Below the pieces are notes generated by a model, which searched no databases, was not told the origin of the DNA, and was given only the letters and a program-made list of their open reading frames with translations. Below are positions 33,776-42,074 of a stretch of 45,156 nucleotides of DNA, in pieces. Each line of letters starts with the position of its first letter. Position 1 is the stretch's first letter. The translations under genes were made by a program, and so were the position numbers. Source of the stretch: Roseinatronobacter bogoriensis DSM 18756 (GTDB taxonomy: Bacteria; Pseudomonadota; Alphaproteobacteria; Rhodobacterales; Rhodobacteraceae); assembly GCF_004366635.1 (NCBI RefSeq), contig NZ_SORN01000014.1, positions 1 to 45,156 on the forward strand, given 5' to 3'.

Positions 33776-34432
33776 GATCTGCTTCCATCTGTTGGTTGAG
33801 TTTGGTGACCATCACGGCTTCGATGCCAGGCAGCAGTTCCGCCAGGACCAGAGGTGGCACGCCCAGCGCCTGGCCCAGCGCCAGTGCGGCGCTCATGTCC
33901 CAGCCGATCACCGCACCCGGCGCGATCCGCAGCTGACCACCAAGGCGGCCCACCAGATCCCGGACCTGCCAGCCTTCCTGCGAGAGCGGGCGGTTCAGCC
34001 GCGCGGGGCAGTCTTTGCACGTCCCTTCACAGGCGTCGCAGTAGCGCGCGCCCCCGCCGAACTCCCACTCGGCAAGGGCGCAGAGGCGTTTTTTTCCTGT
34101 TCCAGCAGCAGACCTTTGGAGACATAGGTCAGCTGGAAGGCTTCAAAGATCGGCCAGATGTCCAGAAGCGCATCAATGGCCTCGGGGCTGGGGTCGATGG
34201 GCACACCATCGGCATCACCGATGCCTTCCCAATCGAGCACGGCCCGCCGCGCGAGGGCTTTGGCGAAGGCCATGGCTCGGGTCTCATCCGTGGCCTCATC
34301 GGGCACGGCCTCGACCTCCGGGTCAGCGCGGGTGGCGACCATGAGCGCGGTGGTGAGGGGGCGCAGCTGCACCCGCACGCCGGGGGCGAGATCATGCCAG
34401 CGGGGCGCGTTGGTCAGATCGAGGGTCAGCAT
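33756..34432 (-). CDS. tail assembly chaperone GT, made by -1 frameshift, about 225 aa
   Basis: The fused chaperone that recruits tape measure to the tail tube. Translation starts with the G protein at 34432, slips -1 at A_AAA_AAC (34088-34094) and continues for 110 residues to 33756. The -1 frame after the slip reads RLCALAEWEFGGGARYCDAC and then a Cys cluster C-x2-C-x3-C-x2-C, followed by a helical part (SAALALGQALGVPPL). This part has protein-like composition over its whole length. The only start inside it, GTG 33953, would miss the Cys cluster. The arrangement matches the lambda G/GT rule of tailed phages. Confidence 0.8.
33995..34432 (-). CDS. tail assembly chaperone G, 145 aa
   Basis: The unshifted product, present in excess in tailed phages. 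It is helical, with ALARRAVLDWEGIGDADG and IFEAFQLTYVSKGLLLEQEK, and after the slip site ends in a disordered Ala/Pro/Ser tail (NASAPLPSGSS to the stop). It lies between the tail-tube and tape-measure genes, the invariant position of tail chaperones. Two bases separate it from the tube gene region, so it is part of the same transcript. Confidence 0.85.
   Translation of the reverse strand: MLTLDLTNAPRWHDLAPGVRVQLRPLTTALMVATRADPEVEAVPDEATDETRAMAFAKALARRAVLDWEGIGDADGVPIDPSPEAIDALLDIWPIFEAFQLTYVSKGLLLEQEKNASAPLPSGSSAGARATATPVKGRAKTAPRG
34088..34094 (-). promoter_or_regulatory. -1 ribosomal frameshift slippery heptamer A_AAA_AAC
   Basis: On the minus strand the zero-frame codons are GAA AAA AAC. 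Both tRNAs can re-pair one base back on AAA AAA, after which reading goes on at CGC. This is a textbook bacterial slip site located exactly where the open -1 frame overlaps the end of G. Confidence 0.85.
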
Positions 34433-35374
34433 TCAATAAGTCTCCATGGCGTTGATCAGGGTTGCAGTGCACATCCGCCCGACAGTCGCATCCCGCGCAG
34501 CCTGCCAGTCGAATGTCGCCTGCACGCCCTGTGGTCCGGCAATCTCGATGCGCGGGCGTGGCAGATAGACGGCGTGCACGGTGAAGGTGAAGCTCTCGCC
34601 CGAGGGCAGGACATAAGCGAATTCCATGGCACAGGGATCGCCATTGATGGCCTGCGTGACCAGCGTCTGATCGGCGAAGCGCACCTCGATGCGACCGGTT
34701 AGCGCGGCGATGGATGGATCAGCGCCATCAATGCGCCCATCGGCGCGGATGGTTTCGATCCGGTCGAGATTGTTGGCATAGGTGATTTCGGCCGAGACGA
34801 CATTGCCCAGATCGACGCCATTGCGCTTGATCGAGCCGTTGAAATGGCCGAAGCGCTGCAGGTCGAGCGTGGCGGGTGTGCCTGCGCTGGTCGCGGCACC
34901 CACTATTTCGCCCTGTGCCACCAGCCGCGCCGTCGCGGTCAGCAGGCCCGAGCGCTGCATCTGCCAGCTAAGCTGATCCAGCACGCAGCCCGAATACATC
35001 GCGTAGCGCGGGACCTCTGGCATGCCGGTCTCGATCGACATGCTGGGTAGCGCCCATGCGCCGGACTGGAATTGGTGGGTGTAGGGCGCTGATGACCCCG
35101 TTGTCGTCGGGTTGCCAAACGCGGCCTTCAGCCAGAAGCCAAAAGCCTGCGCATCAATCGGCACCACCACATCGCCATCCGAGGTCACCGCATCCTTGAT
35201 CGGCGGTAGCGGATCGCGGCCATAGCCCAGAAGCTCGCTGTTCAGGAGCGGCTGCTCGGCGCCAAGTGTGGCGCTGGCGAACGGCATCCGCACAAAACCG
35301 CTCGCGGGCGGCGTGCCATAGGTCGTCTCGAACGCCAGCGCCATCTGCGCCCGCGCCCCCTGGGCTCGTGCCAT
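34433..35374 (-). CDS. phage tail tube (major tail) protein, 313 aa
   Basis: It forms the tail tube. The N terminus RAQGARAQMALAFETTYGTPP is typical of this family; the rest is beta-rich with a tube-like pattern (YTHQFQSGAWALPSMSIETGM, and LSWQMQRSGLLTATARLVAQG). It is encoded between the tail terminator and the G chaperone, which fits. The C-terminal part, about residues 205-313, may be an extra Ig-like domain. Confidence 0.87.
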   Translation of the reverse strand: MARAQGARAQMALAFETTYGTPPASGFVRMPFASATLGAEQPLLNSELLGYGRDPLPPIKDAVTSDGDVVVPIDAQAFGFWLKAAFGNPTTTGSSAPYTHQFQSGAWALPSMSIETGMPEVPRYAMYSGCVLDQLSWQMQRSGLLTATARLVAQGEIVGAATSAGTPATLDLQRFGHFNGSIKRNGVDLGNVVSAEITYANNLDRIETIRADGRIDGADPSIAALTGRIEVRFADQTLVTQAINGDPCAMEFAYVLPSGESFTFTVHAVYLPRPRIEIAGPQGVQATFDWQAARDATVGRMCTATLINAMETY

Positions 35375-35402
35375 GGTGTTTCTCCTCGGGTTGTCGGGTG
35401 GG

Positions 35403-35825
35403 TCAGGCCAGCGGGTCGGCTGTGCTGTAGTGCAGGATAGCGGGTATGACCGCGGCTTTCAGGCTGGCCGCGCCCTCAATGGGTAGATCGACGGGGCGAG
35501 GGGCCTCGGCTTCGATCCAGTCGCAGTGTCCGCCCAGCGTGCGGTCGGCGGAGAGTGCCGCGCCGATGCTGGCGCAGAGCGCGGCGAAGGTCGCGTCGCG
35601 ATCGGCCCCTTGCACGACCGCCTCGATCTCGGCGCGGTGCTGGTAATGGTAGCGCAGTGGCGACAGCGTGACGCCGGGCTCGCCTGGCTCGCCATCGCGC
35701 AGGATCATCAGACCGGCGGTGGAAACGCGCTCGGGCAGAACCTCGCCGCGCAATACCGGTACATGCGGCACCGTGCGTAACAGGTCCGCCAGGGCGGTGA
35801 GGATGGTTTCGCGCGGGGTGGTCAC
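35403..35825 (-). CDS. tail terminator / minor tail protein U-like, 140 aa
   Basis: It likely caps the tail tube. Family members are recognised by the start TPRETILTALADLLRTVPHV, the block LRGEVLPERVSTAGLMILRDGEPGEP (in two pieces) and HYQHRAEIEAVVQ. The start is GTG 35825 with AGGA 11 bases upstream. The order connector, terminator, tube is conserved. Confidence 0.82.
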   Translation of the reverse strand: MTTPRETILTALADLLRTVPHVPVLRGEVLPERVSTAGLMILRDGEPGEPGVTLSPLRYHYQHRAEIEAVVQGADRDATFAALCASIGAALSADRTLGGHCDWIEAEAPRPVDLPIEGAASLKAAVIPAILHYSTADPLA

Positions 35826-35936
35826 TATGGTTTTGTCCTATGCTGAAGAGCTGCAGGAGGCGTCCTCATGTGCATCCGATCCGGGAAGGTGATAGACGGT
35901 CATCGTCACAGGAACATTCGGAGTCGGAGCCAGCGA

Positions 35937-36353
35937 ATGAAACATCAACTGACTGGAAATTCGGGCTTGTATCGTATCGCATGGGAGTTGTCGCGGCGTG
36001 GATGGAATGTCCTGCCAACCGTCCGCAACGCCAGAGGTGCCGACCTGTATGCGGTATGTGAGGATGAGACCCGGATTATTGCGGTTCAGTCAAAAGCACT
36101 TTCAAAGCGGGCTGATGTGCCGCTGGGTGGATCGCTCGCGGCACTTCGTTCCATGTGGTGGATCGTAACTCTCAACGCGAATTCGGATGAGCCGAGTTGT
36201 TTCATTCTCAATCTGGATGAGGTCAAAGCCAATGCGGTCTCTAACACGAACAAGGAAGGGAAGGTCTCATACTGGCTGCCATCGAGATTCTTCATGAACG
36301 ACATCTACAAGGATGCATGGCACAGGCTTGATGCGGAAACATCCGCGCACTAG
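35937..36353 (+). CDS. PD-(D/E)XK-like nuclease-fold protein, probable moron, 138 aa
   Basis: It resembles small restriction-endonuclease-like proteins. Helix GNSGLYRIAWELSRRGWNV leads to the core strand pair with D36 (RGADLYAV) and Q51-S-K53 (IIAVQSKAL), a D...QxK variant of the PD-(D/E)XK active site. Start ATG 35937 has GGAG at 35926-35929, 7 bases upstream; the longer frame to 35868 has no such site. It lies on the opposite strand inside the tail operon and is A/T-richer than its neighbours, so it was probably acquired by the phage as cargo, perhaps for exclusion of other phages. The catalytic activity is inferred only. Confidence 0.68.
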   Translation: MKHQLTGNSGLYRIAWELSRRGWNVLPTVRNARGADLYAVCEDETRIIAVQSKALSKRADVPLGGSLAALRSMWWIVTLNANSDEPSCFILNLDEVKANAVSNTNKEGKVSYWLPSRFFMNDIYKDAWHRLDAETSAH

Positions 36354-36367
36354 GCAGGTCTGCCTTT
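36352..36367. terminator. possible small hairpin between convergent genes
   Basis: AGGCAG-GT-CTGCCT followed by TT lies at the stop of the plus-strand nuclease-like gene. The stem is 6 bp with a two-base loop, so the true loop would be larger. A weak candidate. Confidence 0.3.
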
Positions 36368-36383
36368 ATCCTCTACCCGTTGC

Positions 36384-37016
36384 TTACCTTATGTGCCCTT
36401 CCACCCATTTCGTGACAATCGCGCCAGGCAATGCGTCCTGCGCCCGGGCGGCATCGCGGGCGAGGTCCAGTCGCTTGCGCAGTTGGACCTGCGGCACCAG
36501 CAGGAAGATCGGCACGGTCGTCACACCACGCCCGGTCTTTGATCGAGATGCCACAGCGCGGCCGCGTGCGTTCAGCCGCCCCTCGGCCACCAGCAGGCTC
36601 GGACCAGTGCGCCTGTAGACGAAGCGCAGGCGCAGGCCCGAGCGGCGTTCCCATTCGCCGGGGGCGATCCGGCCACCACGCGCGGATTTCCCAGCAGCGG
36701 GAGTGGGGATCGCCAGCCAGAACCCGTTTTTTGACCGGATCAGCGGCCCTGTATCATGCGCACCGATGATCACAGGCGCTTTCGACCAGACAATCGCTGC
36801 CGCATTCAGGCTGGTTTTGCCCTTTGGGAACTGCTCCGACCTGATAGTGCGCGCCAGCCGCTGACCCAGCCCGGCGCCGGTGATCTGCGCGCGCCAGGCG
36901 GACTTCAGGCTGTTGCCAGCCTCGCGTGTGGCGGTGCTGACGGCCCGCTCGCCTGCCTTGATCTCAGCGGCCATCATGGCGACGAGGTCAGGGGTGATCT
37001 CCAGCTTCAGTTTCAT
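36384..37016 (-). CDS. DUF6441-like head-tail connector protein, 210 aa
   Basis: It probably forms part of the head-tail joint, like gp10-type proteins. The start MKLKLEITPDLVAMMAAEIK and helix AVSTATREAGNSLKSAWRAQI, then RLARTIRSEQFPKG and FWLAIPTP, are typical of this family in Rhodobacteraceae phages. The longer frame up to 37172 overlaps the upstream gene and is Arg/Pro-rich, so ATG 37016, four bases past the upstream stop in coupled style, is chosen. The DUF name is from memory and should be checked. Confidence 0.75.
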   Translation of the reverse strand: MKLKLEITPDLVAMMAAEIKAGERAVSTATREAGNSLKSAWRAQITGAGLGQRLARTIRSEQFPKGKTSLNAAAIVWSKAPVIIGAHDTGPLIRSKNGFWLAIPTPAAGKSARGGRIAPGEWERRSGLRLRFVYRRTGPSLLVAEGRLNARGRAVASRSKTGRGVTTVPIFLLVPQVQLRKRLDLARDAARAQDALPGAIVTKWVEGHIR

Positions 37017-37324
37017 GCAGGCCTCAGATTGACGGTCCAGACCAGCCTTTCGCGGTCGCGCACCGGTTCGCCCTGGATGAGGAATGCCTCGCCGTCGATC
37101 TCGATCCGGTCGCCGGGGCGTGGGTTCAGGACCTCGGCCACGCGCAGGTCGATGCGCGTGGTCTCGGACCAAAGCCTTGCGTCACCGAAGCTGGTGACCT
37201 CATCCGCGCGGCGGGTGACCACGCAGACGAGTTTCGGTGCGCCACCATCCGCGATCCAGGTTGCATCGCGGGCGATGTTGGGATCGGCGAAGAGGTTGTC
37301 GATGGCCGCAGTGAAGACCGACAT
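37013..37324 (-). CDS. head-tail joining protein, FII-like, 103 aa
   Basis: A small beta protein that closes the head exit. Size and position fit lambda FII: after the capsid and before the tail genes. Features are the start SVFTAAIDNLFADPNIARDA, then PRPGDRIEIDGEAFLIQGEP, typical of the FII/stopper fold. It overlaps the next gene by 4 bp (ATGA). Confidence 0.8.
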   Translation of the reverse strand: MSVFTAAIDNLFADPNIARDATWIADGGAPKLVCVVTRRADEVTSFGDARLWSETTRIDLRVAEVLNPRPGDRIEIDGEAFLIQGEPVRDRERLVWTVNLRPA

Positions 37325-37335
37325 GCGCGCGCCCG

Positions 37336-38358
37336 TCAGTTCGAGCTGTGCAGGCGGATCGCGAGGCGCGGGCGCTTGTTGACCGGCAGAATCGAGGCTT
37401 CCGTCATCAGGTCGATCCAGCGCCCCTTCGCGTCCATCATCTGCCGCGCATAGAGCGGCAGACCGATCGTGTTCGCGGTCTCCAGCAGGTTCGCCGGACC
37501 GCCATAGGTGGTGAAGGTGTCAAACGTGCCCAGCGGGAAGGCGATGCCCTCGCCCGTGGGGATCAACCGCTCAGATGTGCCGTTCGAAAGCGTGACCGAG
37601 CCGTTGTATTCCTCGAACAGGATCCCCGCGAAGGGGAAGGCGCGGCGCATGTCCTCGCGCAGGGGCTGGCCGCCGGTGGCCGAGAAGAACTTGTAGGCGT
37701 CCTCGGTCTTGGGGTGGCTGATCAGCTTGTCGAAGAATTCGGAGCTCACCAGCGCATGCGCGGTGGTCATGGTCTCGCCGAGCAGATTGTCCTCGATTGC
37801 GCGCAGGGTCGTGCGGACCTTGCCCTGGACGTTGGTGCCGGCGGTGCCAAAGACATAGTCGACCGAGATCTGTTCGAGCCCGAATTCGGTGAAGTAGTTG
37901 TAGAGGGTCGTGCCCGCGCCGTCCTTCACGATGCCGCGCAGCGCATTCATCTCCATGTATTCGCGGGTCTGGGCATGCTTGCGGCGCATCAGCGTGAGCT
38001 TGCGGTTCATCACCTCGACCAGCGGATCGGCCGCATCCGAGACGCCCAGCGCGGGCATGCCCTGAATGTCGGCGGGCAGGATCACGTCGTCATGCGGGAT
38101 CCACGGCAGCGCGAAGCTGCGCATCGAGCGCGCCTCGCGGTTGCCGACAGTGGCGGGGGCGCCGAGCGGGACGGAGGGCAGGAGGCTGAGGACGCCTTCG
38201 CGCTGTTCGATCACGATGGAGCGCTGGGTGACGCCCTCAAAGCGGAAGAGGCCGATCTGGCCGAGGCGGGTATAGAGGTTGGGCAGGATGTTGATGGCCT
38301 GCGTCATCTCGGCGAGCGAATAGCCGCCCGCGTCGAACGGGTTGCGGGTGATGGTCAT
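37336..38358 (-). CDS. major capsid protein, lambda gpE family, 340 aa
   Basis: It builds the phage head. The family pattern is clear: NPFDAGGYSLAEMTQAINIL at the start, the E-loop region REARSMRSFALPWIPHDDVI, and FEEYNGSVTLSNG, FPLGTFDTF and APADLLE-like blocks. Length matches gpE (341). It follows the gpD-like gene as in lambda. CGGAG lies upstream of the ATG. Confidence 0.95.
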   Translation of the reverse strand: MTITRNPFDAGGYSLAEMTQAINILPNLYTRLGQIGLFRFEGVTQRSIVIEQREGVLSLLPSVPLGAPATVGNREARSMRSFALPWIPHDDVILPADIQGMPALGVSDAADPLVEVMNRKLTLMRRKHAQTREYMEMNALRGIVKDGAGTTLYNYFTEFGLEQISVDYVFGTAGTNVQGKVRTTLRAIEDNLLGETMTTAHALVSSEFFDKLISHPKTEDAYKFFSATGGQPLREDMRRAFPFAGILFEEYNGSVTLSNGTSERLIPTGEGIAFPLGTFDTFTTYGGPANLLETANTIGLPLYARQMMDAKGRWIDLMTEASILPVNKRPRLAIRLHSSN

Positions 38359-38420
38359 GGGGAACTCCGGGGAAAGAGGGGGTGCGACAGCACGATGGGG
38401 AGAAAGGGCGATCTGCCCGA

Positions 38421-38801
38421 TCAGGCGGTGTCGCGGGGCACGATGCCGAGCGCGGCCAGCTGGCCGTGCTTGGTGGCGGTCTTGGGCGCGTCATCGACGG
38501 TGGGATCAAAAACGAGTGCGGCCTTCGAGACGATGGCGGGGCCCCGCGCGACCACCACGCCGATGGCGTCCGTGGCGCTGGCATCGACCGCGTAGAGCAG
38601 CACGGCGGCGGCGGTCTGCGCGCCGTCCGAGCCGCCCGAGGTGGCGAGCTTGTACTTGCCGCTGGCGGTAATCCGCCCCAGCACGGCGCCGACGGGATAG
38701 TTGGTGCCCTCGAGCAGCGTGACGGTCTCGCGGGTGTAGTTCGGGTTCACCTCGTACTTGAGGACATCACCCGTCGTGGCGGGCTGGTGAAGGACGGTCA
38801 T
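38421..38801 (-). CDS. head decoration protein, lambda gpD family, 126 aa
   Basis: A capsid-stabilising trimer protein. The pattern includes the start with DVLKYEVNPNYTRETVTL, TYPVGAVLGRI-like GAVLGRITASGKYKLA, and AVLLYAVDASATDA. Length is similar to gpD (110). It is located between the protease/scaffold and the capsid gene. Confidence 0.9.
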   Translation of the reverse strand: MTVLHQPATTGDVLKYEVNPNYTRETVTLLEGTNYPVGAVLGRITASGKYKLATSGGSDGAQTAAAVLLYAVDASATDAIGVVVARGPAIVSKAALVFDPTVDDAPKTATKHGQLAALGIVPRDTA

Positions 38802-38911
38802 GGCAGGGTGCCTTTCTCAGGGATGCAAGGGACCAAACCCCCGCCGCCGGGATGCGGCGGGGGCGAAGGACGGGCGGTTTCAGGGGGTGGGCTGTGTGTC
38901 GCTGCCGGTCG

Positions 38912-39373
38912 TCAGACCCGGTGGCCCGACGCCGCGGCGCGTTTCGCGGCGGCGACGATGGGGCTTTCCTTGGCGATCGGCAGGACTGGCGAGCGCGGGG
39001 CCGCCACAATGTCGCGCGCGTCAGCTGCGGCACTGGCGCGTTCCAGCACGAGGCGGCGCAGGGCCTCGGGGGTGGTGCCTTCGCGGAGCGCCTTCGCCGC
39101 GTCGATGGCGATGCCGAGGCGGCCCGCCTGCGCCGCAATCTCGGCGATCTCCGCCGCTGCCTCGCGTAGCTGCGCCGAGAGCTCGGCCAGATTGCCCGCC
39201 TGCGGGGCGGTCGGGGCGGGGGCAGCGACCGCAGCAGCGGGCAGTTGAGTTTCAGCGGGGGTCTGCGCGACATCAGGTTGATCATCGGGTGCATCGGTTT
39301 CACCGTCCCCGATGTCCGTCACATCGATTCCGGTGTCCTGCGGGCTGTCGTCGGGGTCGTTCTGGGTGGCCAT
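38912..39373 (-). CDS. nested scaffolding protein, Nu3-like, 153 aa
   Basis: An internal ATG at 39373, in frame with the protease gene, is preceded by AGGAGG 6 bases upstream, stronger than the start of the protease itself. The product is acidic then Ala-rich and helical (LAELSAQLREAAAEIAEIAAQ), as expected of a scaffold. Lambda makes Nu3 from gene C in this way. The nested start is seen directly; its use is inferred. Confidence 0.75.
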   Translation of the reverse strand: MATQNDPDDSPQDTGIDVTDIGDGETDAPDDQPDVAQTPAETQLPAAAVAAPAPTAPQAGNLAELSAQLREAAAEIAEIAAQAGRLGIAIDAAKALREGTTPEALRRLVLERASAAADARDIVAAPRSPVLPIAKESPIVAAAKRAAASGHRV

Positions 39374-40342
39374 GAGTGCCTCCTGTCTGGGGTGGGGAAG
39401 GGATGCGCGCGTGGTGCGCATGGGAGAGAGTGTCGGGGTGCGGGACAGCATCTGCCGGAACGCCGCGAAGCCGCGCGTCAGATCGGTGACCTCGTCGGCG
39501 AGGCCAGCGGCGAGAGCATCCGCGCCACGGTAGGTCGCGGCTTCGGTCGCCAGCGCGGCCTCATGACTGATCTTTCCAGAACGCCCGGCGGCCACGGTCT
39601 CCGCGAACAGAAACCGCAGCACATCGATCTCGCGCTGAATGTCACCGCGCACGCCCTCGGGCAGGGGCTGATACGGATTGCCATCGACCTTGTGCAGGCC
39701 GGAATGAATCAGCGTGACACGCACCCCGTCCTGATCGAGCTGCCCGCTGAGGTCGGCATGGAGCACCACAACCCCGATGCTGCCCAGCGCGCCGGTGCGT
39801 GGCAGCAGGATACGGTCGGCTTGGGAGGCGAGCGCATAGCCCGCCGAGAAGGCATGTTCGGCGACAAAGGCCCAGACCGGCTTGGCTCCTCGGATGGCAC
39901 GAATGCGATCTGCGAGGTCGAATGCCCCGGCAACCTCGCCCCCGAAACTGTCGATTTCCAACGCGAGGCCGCGCACGGCCGGATCGCTGGCCGCCGCCTC
40001 GATCTGGGCTGCGATCCCCTCATAGCTGGTCTGGCCCGAGGACTGCCCGATCCAGCCGCCGCGATGGATCAGCACGCCCGCGATCTCGATCACGGCAATG
40101 CCGTCCACGACCGGATAGGGCGCATCGCCATGCTGGCGATAGCTGTCTGCCAGACCGCCAACCAGCAAGCTGGCGCGAGCGGGCAGGGTGGCCGCCCCAA
40201 CCGGTGCCTCGACGTCGTTTGCCAGTTCGACCCGCCGCCCCAGGATGCGCGGACCAAGGCCAGACAGGAACGCCATGGCCTTGGAGGGTTCGACCAGCAG
40301 TGGCGTGTTGAAGGCGCGCGCGGCAATGCGGGCATGGAGCAT
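38912..40342 (-). CDS. S49 capsid-maturation protease with C-terminal scaffold, lambda gpC type, 476 aa
   Basis: A serine protease of the head, cleaving scaffold and portal during assembly. Ser166 (HAFSAGYALASQ) is the nucleophile and Lys218 (GLHKVDGNPYQPLP) the base, as in SppA-type enzymes. Residues about 325-476 are an Ala-rich scaffold domain, also produced separately from an internal start at 39373. The ATG 40342 overlaps the portal stop by one base. Order portal, protease, decoration, capsid is that of lambda. Confidence 0.92.
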   Translation of the reverse strand: MLHARIAARAFNTPLLVEPSKAMAFLSGLGPRILGRRVELANDVEAPVGAATLPARASLLVGGLADSYRQHGDAPYPVVDGIAVIEIAGVLIHRGGWIGQSSGQTSYEGIAAQIEAAASDPAVRGLALEIDSFGGEVAGAFDLADRIRAIRGAKPVWAFVAEHAFSAGYALASQADRILLPRTGALGSIGVVVLHADLSGQLDQDGVRVTLIHSGLHKVDGNPYQPLPEGVRGDIQREIDVLRFLFAETVAAGRSGKISHEAALATEAATYRGADALAAGLADEVTDLTRGFAAFRQMLSRTPTLSPMRTTRASLPHPRQEALMATQNDPDDSPQDTGIDVTDIGDGETDAPDDQPDVAQTPAETQLPAAAVAAPAPTAPQAGNLAELSAQLREAAAEIAEIAAQAGRLGIAIDAAKALREGTTPEALRRLVLERASAAADARDIVAAPRSPVLPIAKESPIVAAAKRAAASGHRV

Positions 40343-41850
40343 CAGGTCTGGTCCTCGTCTGGGCGCGGGCGATCCTCCGCGTCGTCGGTTTCGTCATCAC
40401 GGTCAGCTTGTTCTGCCTCGACCGGTACGGCCTGCACGCCCTGTGCGGGCGAGCCGGGGCGACGGAAATCGAGACCCAGCGCCCGTTCGCGCGCCCGCTC
40501 GGCGGCGATTTCGCGATCGACCTGTTCGGCGTCGTAGCCGCGTTCAGCGATAGCCTGCGTCCGGGATTTCAGGCCCGCCTCGATCTGGGCGATTTCGGCA
40601 TTGGCGTCCTTCAGCGGATCGACCCAGTCCCATTTGGTGGGAAGCCAGTCGGCGGTCAGCAGCCGCGCGCGGTTCGCCTCGTAGCCGGGCAGGGTGAGCG
40701 CACCCGACAGCACGGCCGCATCCATCCAGCGGGCATACACGGGTCGGCAGAGCTGCCAGACCATCACCGAATGCTGCCAGGCTGAGACACGGCGCCGGAA
40801 TTCGATCAGGGCGAGCCGCGAGTTCGAGAAGTTCCCCTTCACCATGTCGTTGGCGAGGTACGGGTAGGGGATGCCAAGTGCTGCCGAGATCTGCAGCAGC
40901 GTGCGGTACTGGAACGGCTCATAGGTTGCTCCGCTGTCGGCAGGCTGGCCCACAGTCACATCCTCGCCCGGATCGAGGCGGACGATCTGGCCGGGGCTGA
41001 TTTCCACCCCATCTGGCACTTCGTCATCTTCGGCCGGCGCGAGCGGGTTCTCCGGTGCGGGGGAGGTCACGAACATCGCATACATTGCCGCGACCTTTTT
41101 GCGGTCGAGCTCGGCGTCGTCATACTGATCAAGCAGAAACAGCTTCACGATGGCCGGGGCCAGTTTCGACACCCCGCGCAGTTGGCCGCCCTCGACCGGG
41201 TCGATCACATGGATGACTTCGGCGGCGGGGACGCGCACCACCTCGCCCGCCAGCCCCGGATCAGTGCTGTCGCCAGGGTGGCGGCGCAGGAAATGATAGG
41301 CCACGCGCCGCCCGATGCGGTCGAACTCGATCCCCTGCCGGATGGCGTTGCCGTTGGCCGCCGTCCCGGTCTGCTCGAGCGGCAGCATTTCCGCAGGCAG
41401 CATCTGCAGCTGCAGCGGCACCGTGAGCCCGTCACCGGCGCGGCGCATGCGGATCCGGAAGAAGACCTCACCCGCGATGAACACCTCGCGGGCGGCGCGG
41501 CGCTGGAGCCCATAGAAATCCGTCAACCCCTCGGCATCGGCCTCGTCGGTCCAGGCGAGCCACAGGCGCTGCAGCTCTTCCTTGCGTGCGGCGTCGCCGA
41601 TCTTCGAGATCGGCTTGATCCCGTCGCCCACAGTGTTGGCGGCCCAGCTTTCCACCGCATTCACCGCATAGCCGTTGTTGCGCACGAGCCAGCGCGCGCG
41701 GGCGGTGATGTCGGGTCCGGCGGCCGCGATCAGCGCGTTGACATGGGCGCGGGTCGCGCGGAAGCCGCGTAGGCGCCGATGATGCTGGCCGGCATCAAAT
41801 CCGCCGATGAAGGCCCCGAGGCGCTGACGCCAGTTCATCGCGCTGGCCAT
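40342..41850 (-). CDS. portal protein, lambda gpB family, 502 aa
   Basis: It forms the dodecameric DNA gate at the capsid vertex. Typical blocks are ITARARWLVRNNGYAVNAVES, GLTDFYGLQRRAAREVFIAG, and FSNSRLALIEFRRRVSAWQ. Length 502 is close to gpB (533). The start is ATG 41850, overlapping the gpW stop by one base (TGATG); an earlier GTG at 41853 is possible. The C-terminal about 50 residues are acidic and disordered. Confidence 0.94.
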   Translation of the reverse strand: MASAMNWRQRLGAFIGGFDAGQHHRRLRGFRATRAHVNALIAAAGPDITARARWLVRNNGYAVNAVESWAANTVGDGIKPISKIGDAARKEELQRLWLAWTDEADAEGLTDFYGLQRRAAREVFIAGEVFFRIRMRRAGDGLTVPLQLQMLPAEMLPLEQTGTAANGNAIRQGIEFDRIGRRVAYHFLRRHPGDSTDPGLAGEVVRVPAAEVIHVIDPVEGGQLRGVSKLAPAIVKLFLLDQYDDAELDRKKVAAMYAMFVTSPAPENPLAPAEDDEVPDGVEISPGQIVRLDPGEDVTVGQPADSGATYEPFQYRTLLQISAALGIPYPYLANDMVKGNFSNSRLALIEFRRRVSAWQHSVMVWQLCRPVYARWMDAAVLSGALTLPGYEANRARLLTADWLPTKWDWVDPLKDANAEIAQIEAGLKSRTQAIAERGYDAEQVDREIAAERARERALGLDFRRPGSPAQGVQAVPVEAEQADRDDETDDAEDRPRPDEDQT

Positions 41851-42074
41851 CACAGGTCCTTCACGGCGAAGGGGCGCAACACGCGCCGGCTGGTCCGTTC
41901 CAGCGCCGCGATCCGCCGCTCGAGATCGGCAATGGCGGTGGCCAGCTCAGCGTCCGAGCCGTAATTGATGCTCTTGCCGTCATAGCTGACCGAGCGCGTG
42001 CCGCTGTAGCGCGCGGCCAGCAGCGCGCTGTGGCGGGCCTTGAGATCATCGAGGGTCATCGGGGTTCCGGTCAT
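41850..42074 (-). CDS. head-tail joining protein, lambda gpW family, 74 aa
   Basis: A small joiner protein. The pattern DDLKARHSALLAARYSGTRS then YDGKSINYGSDAELATAIADLERRI is that of gpW. Start ATG 42074 overlaps the terminase stop (ATGA) and gives 74 residues; ATG 42059 gives 69 residues, closer to gpW (68). I cannot decide. The longer frame to 42389 lies inside the terminase gene and is not real. Confidence 0.87.
   Translation of the reverse strand: MTGTPMTLDDLKARHSALLAARYSGTRSVSYDGKSINYGSDAELATAIADLERRIAALERTSRRVLRPFAVKDL

Noticed and set aside
37348..39248. Long plus-strand frames opposite the capsid genes
   Set aside because: Shadows of the gpE- and gpD-like genes and the nested scaffold; no motif.
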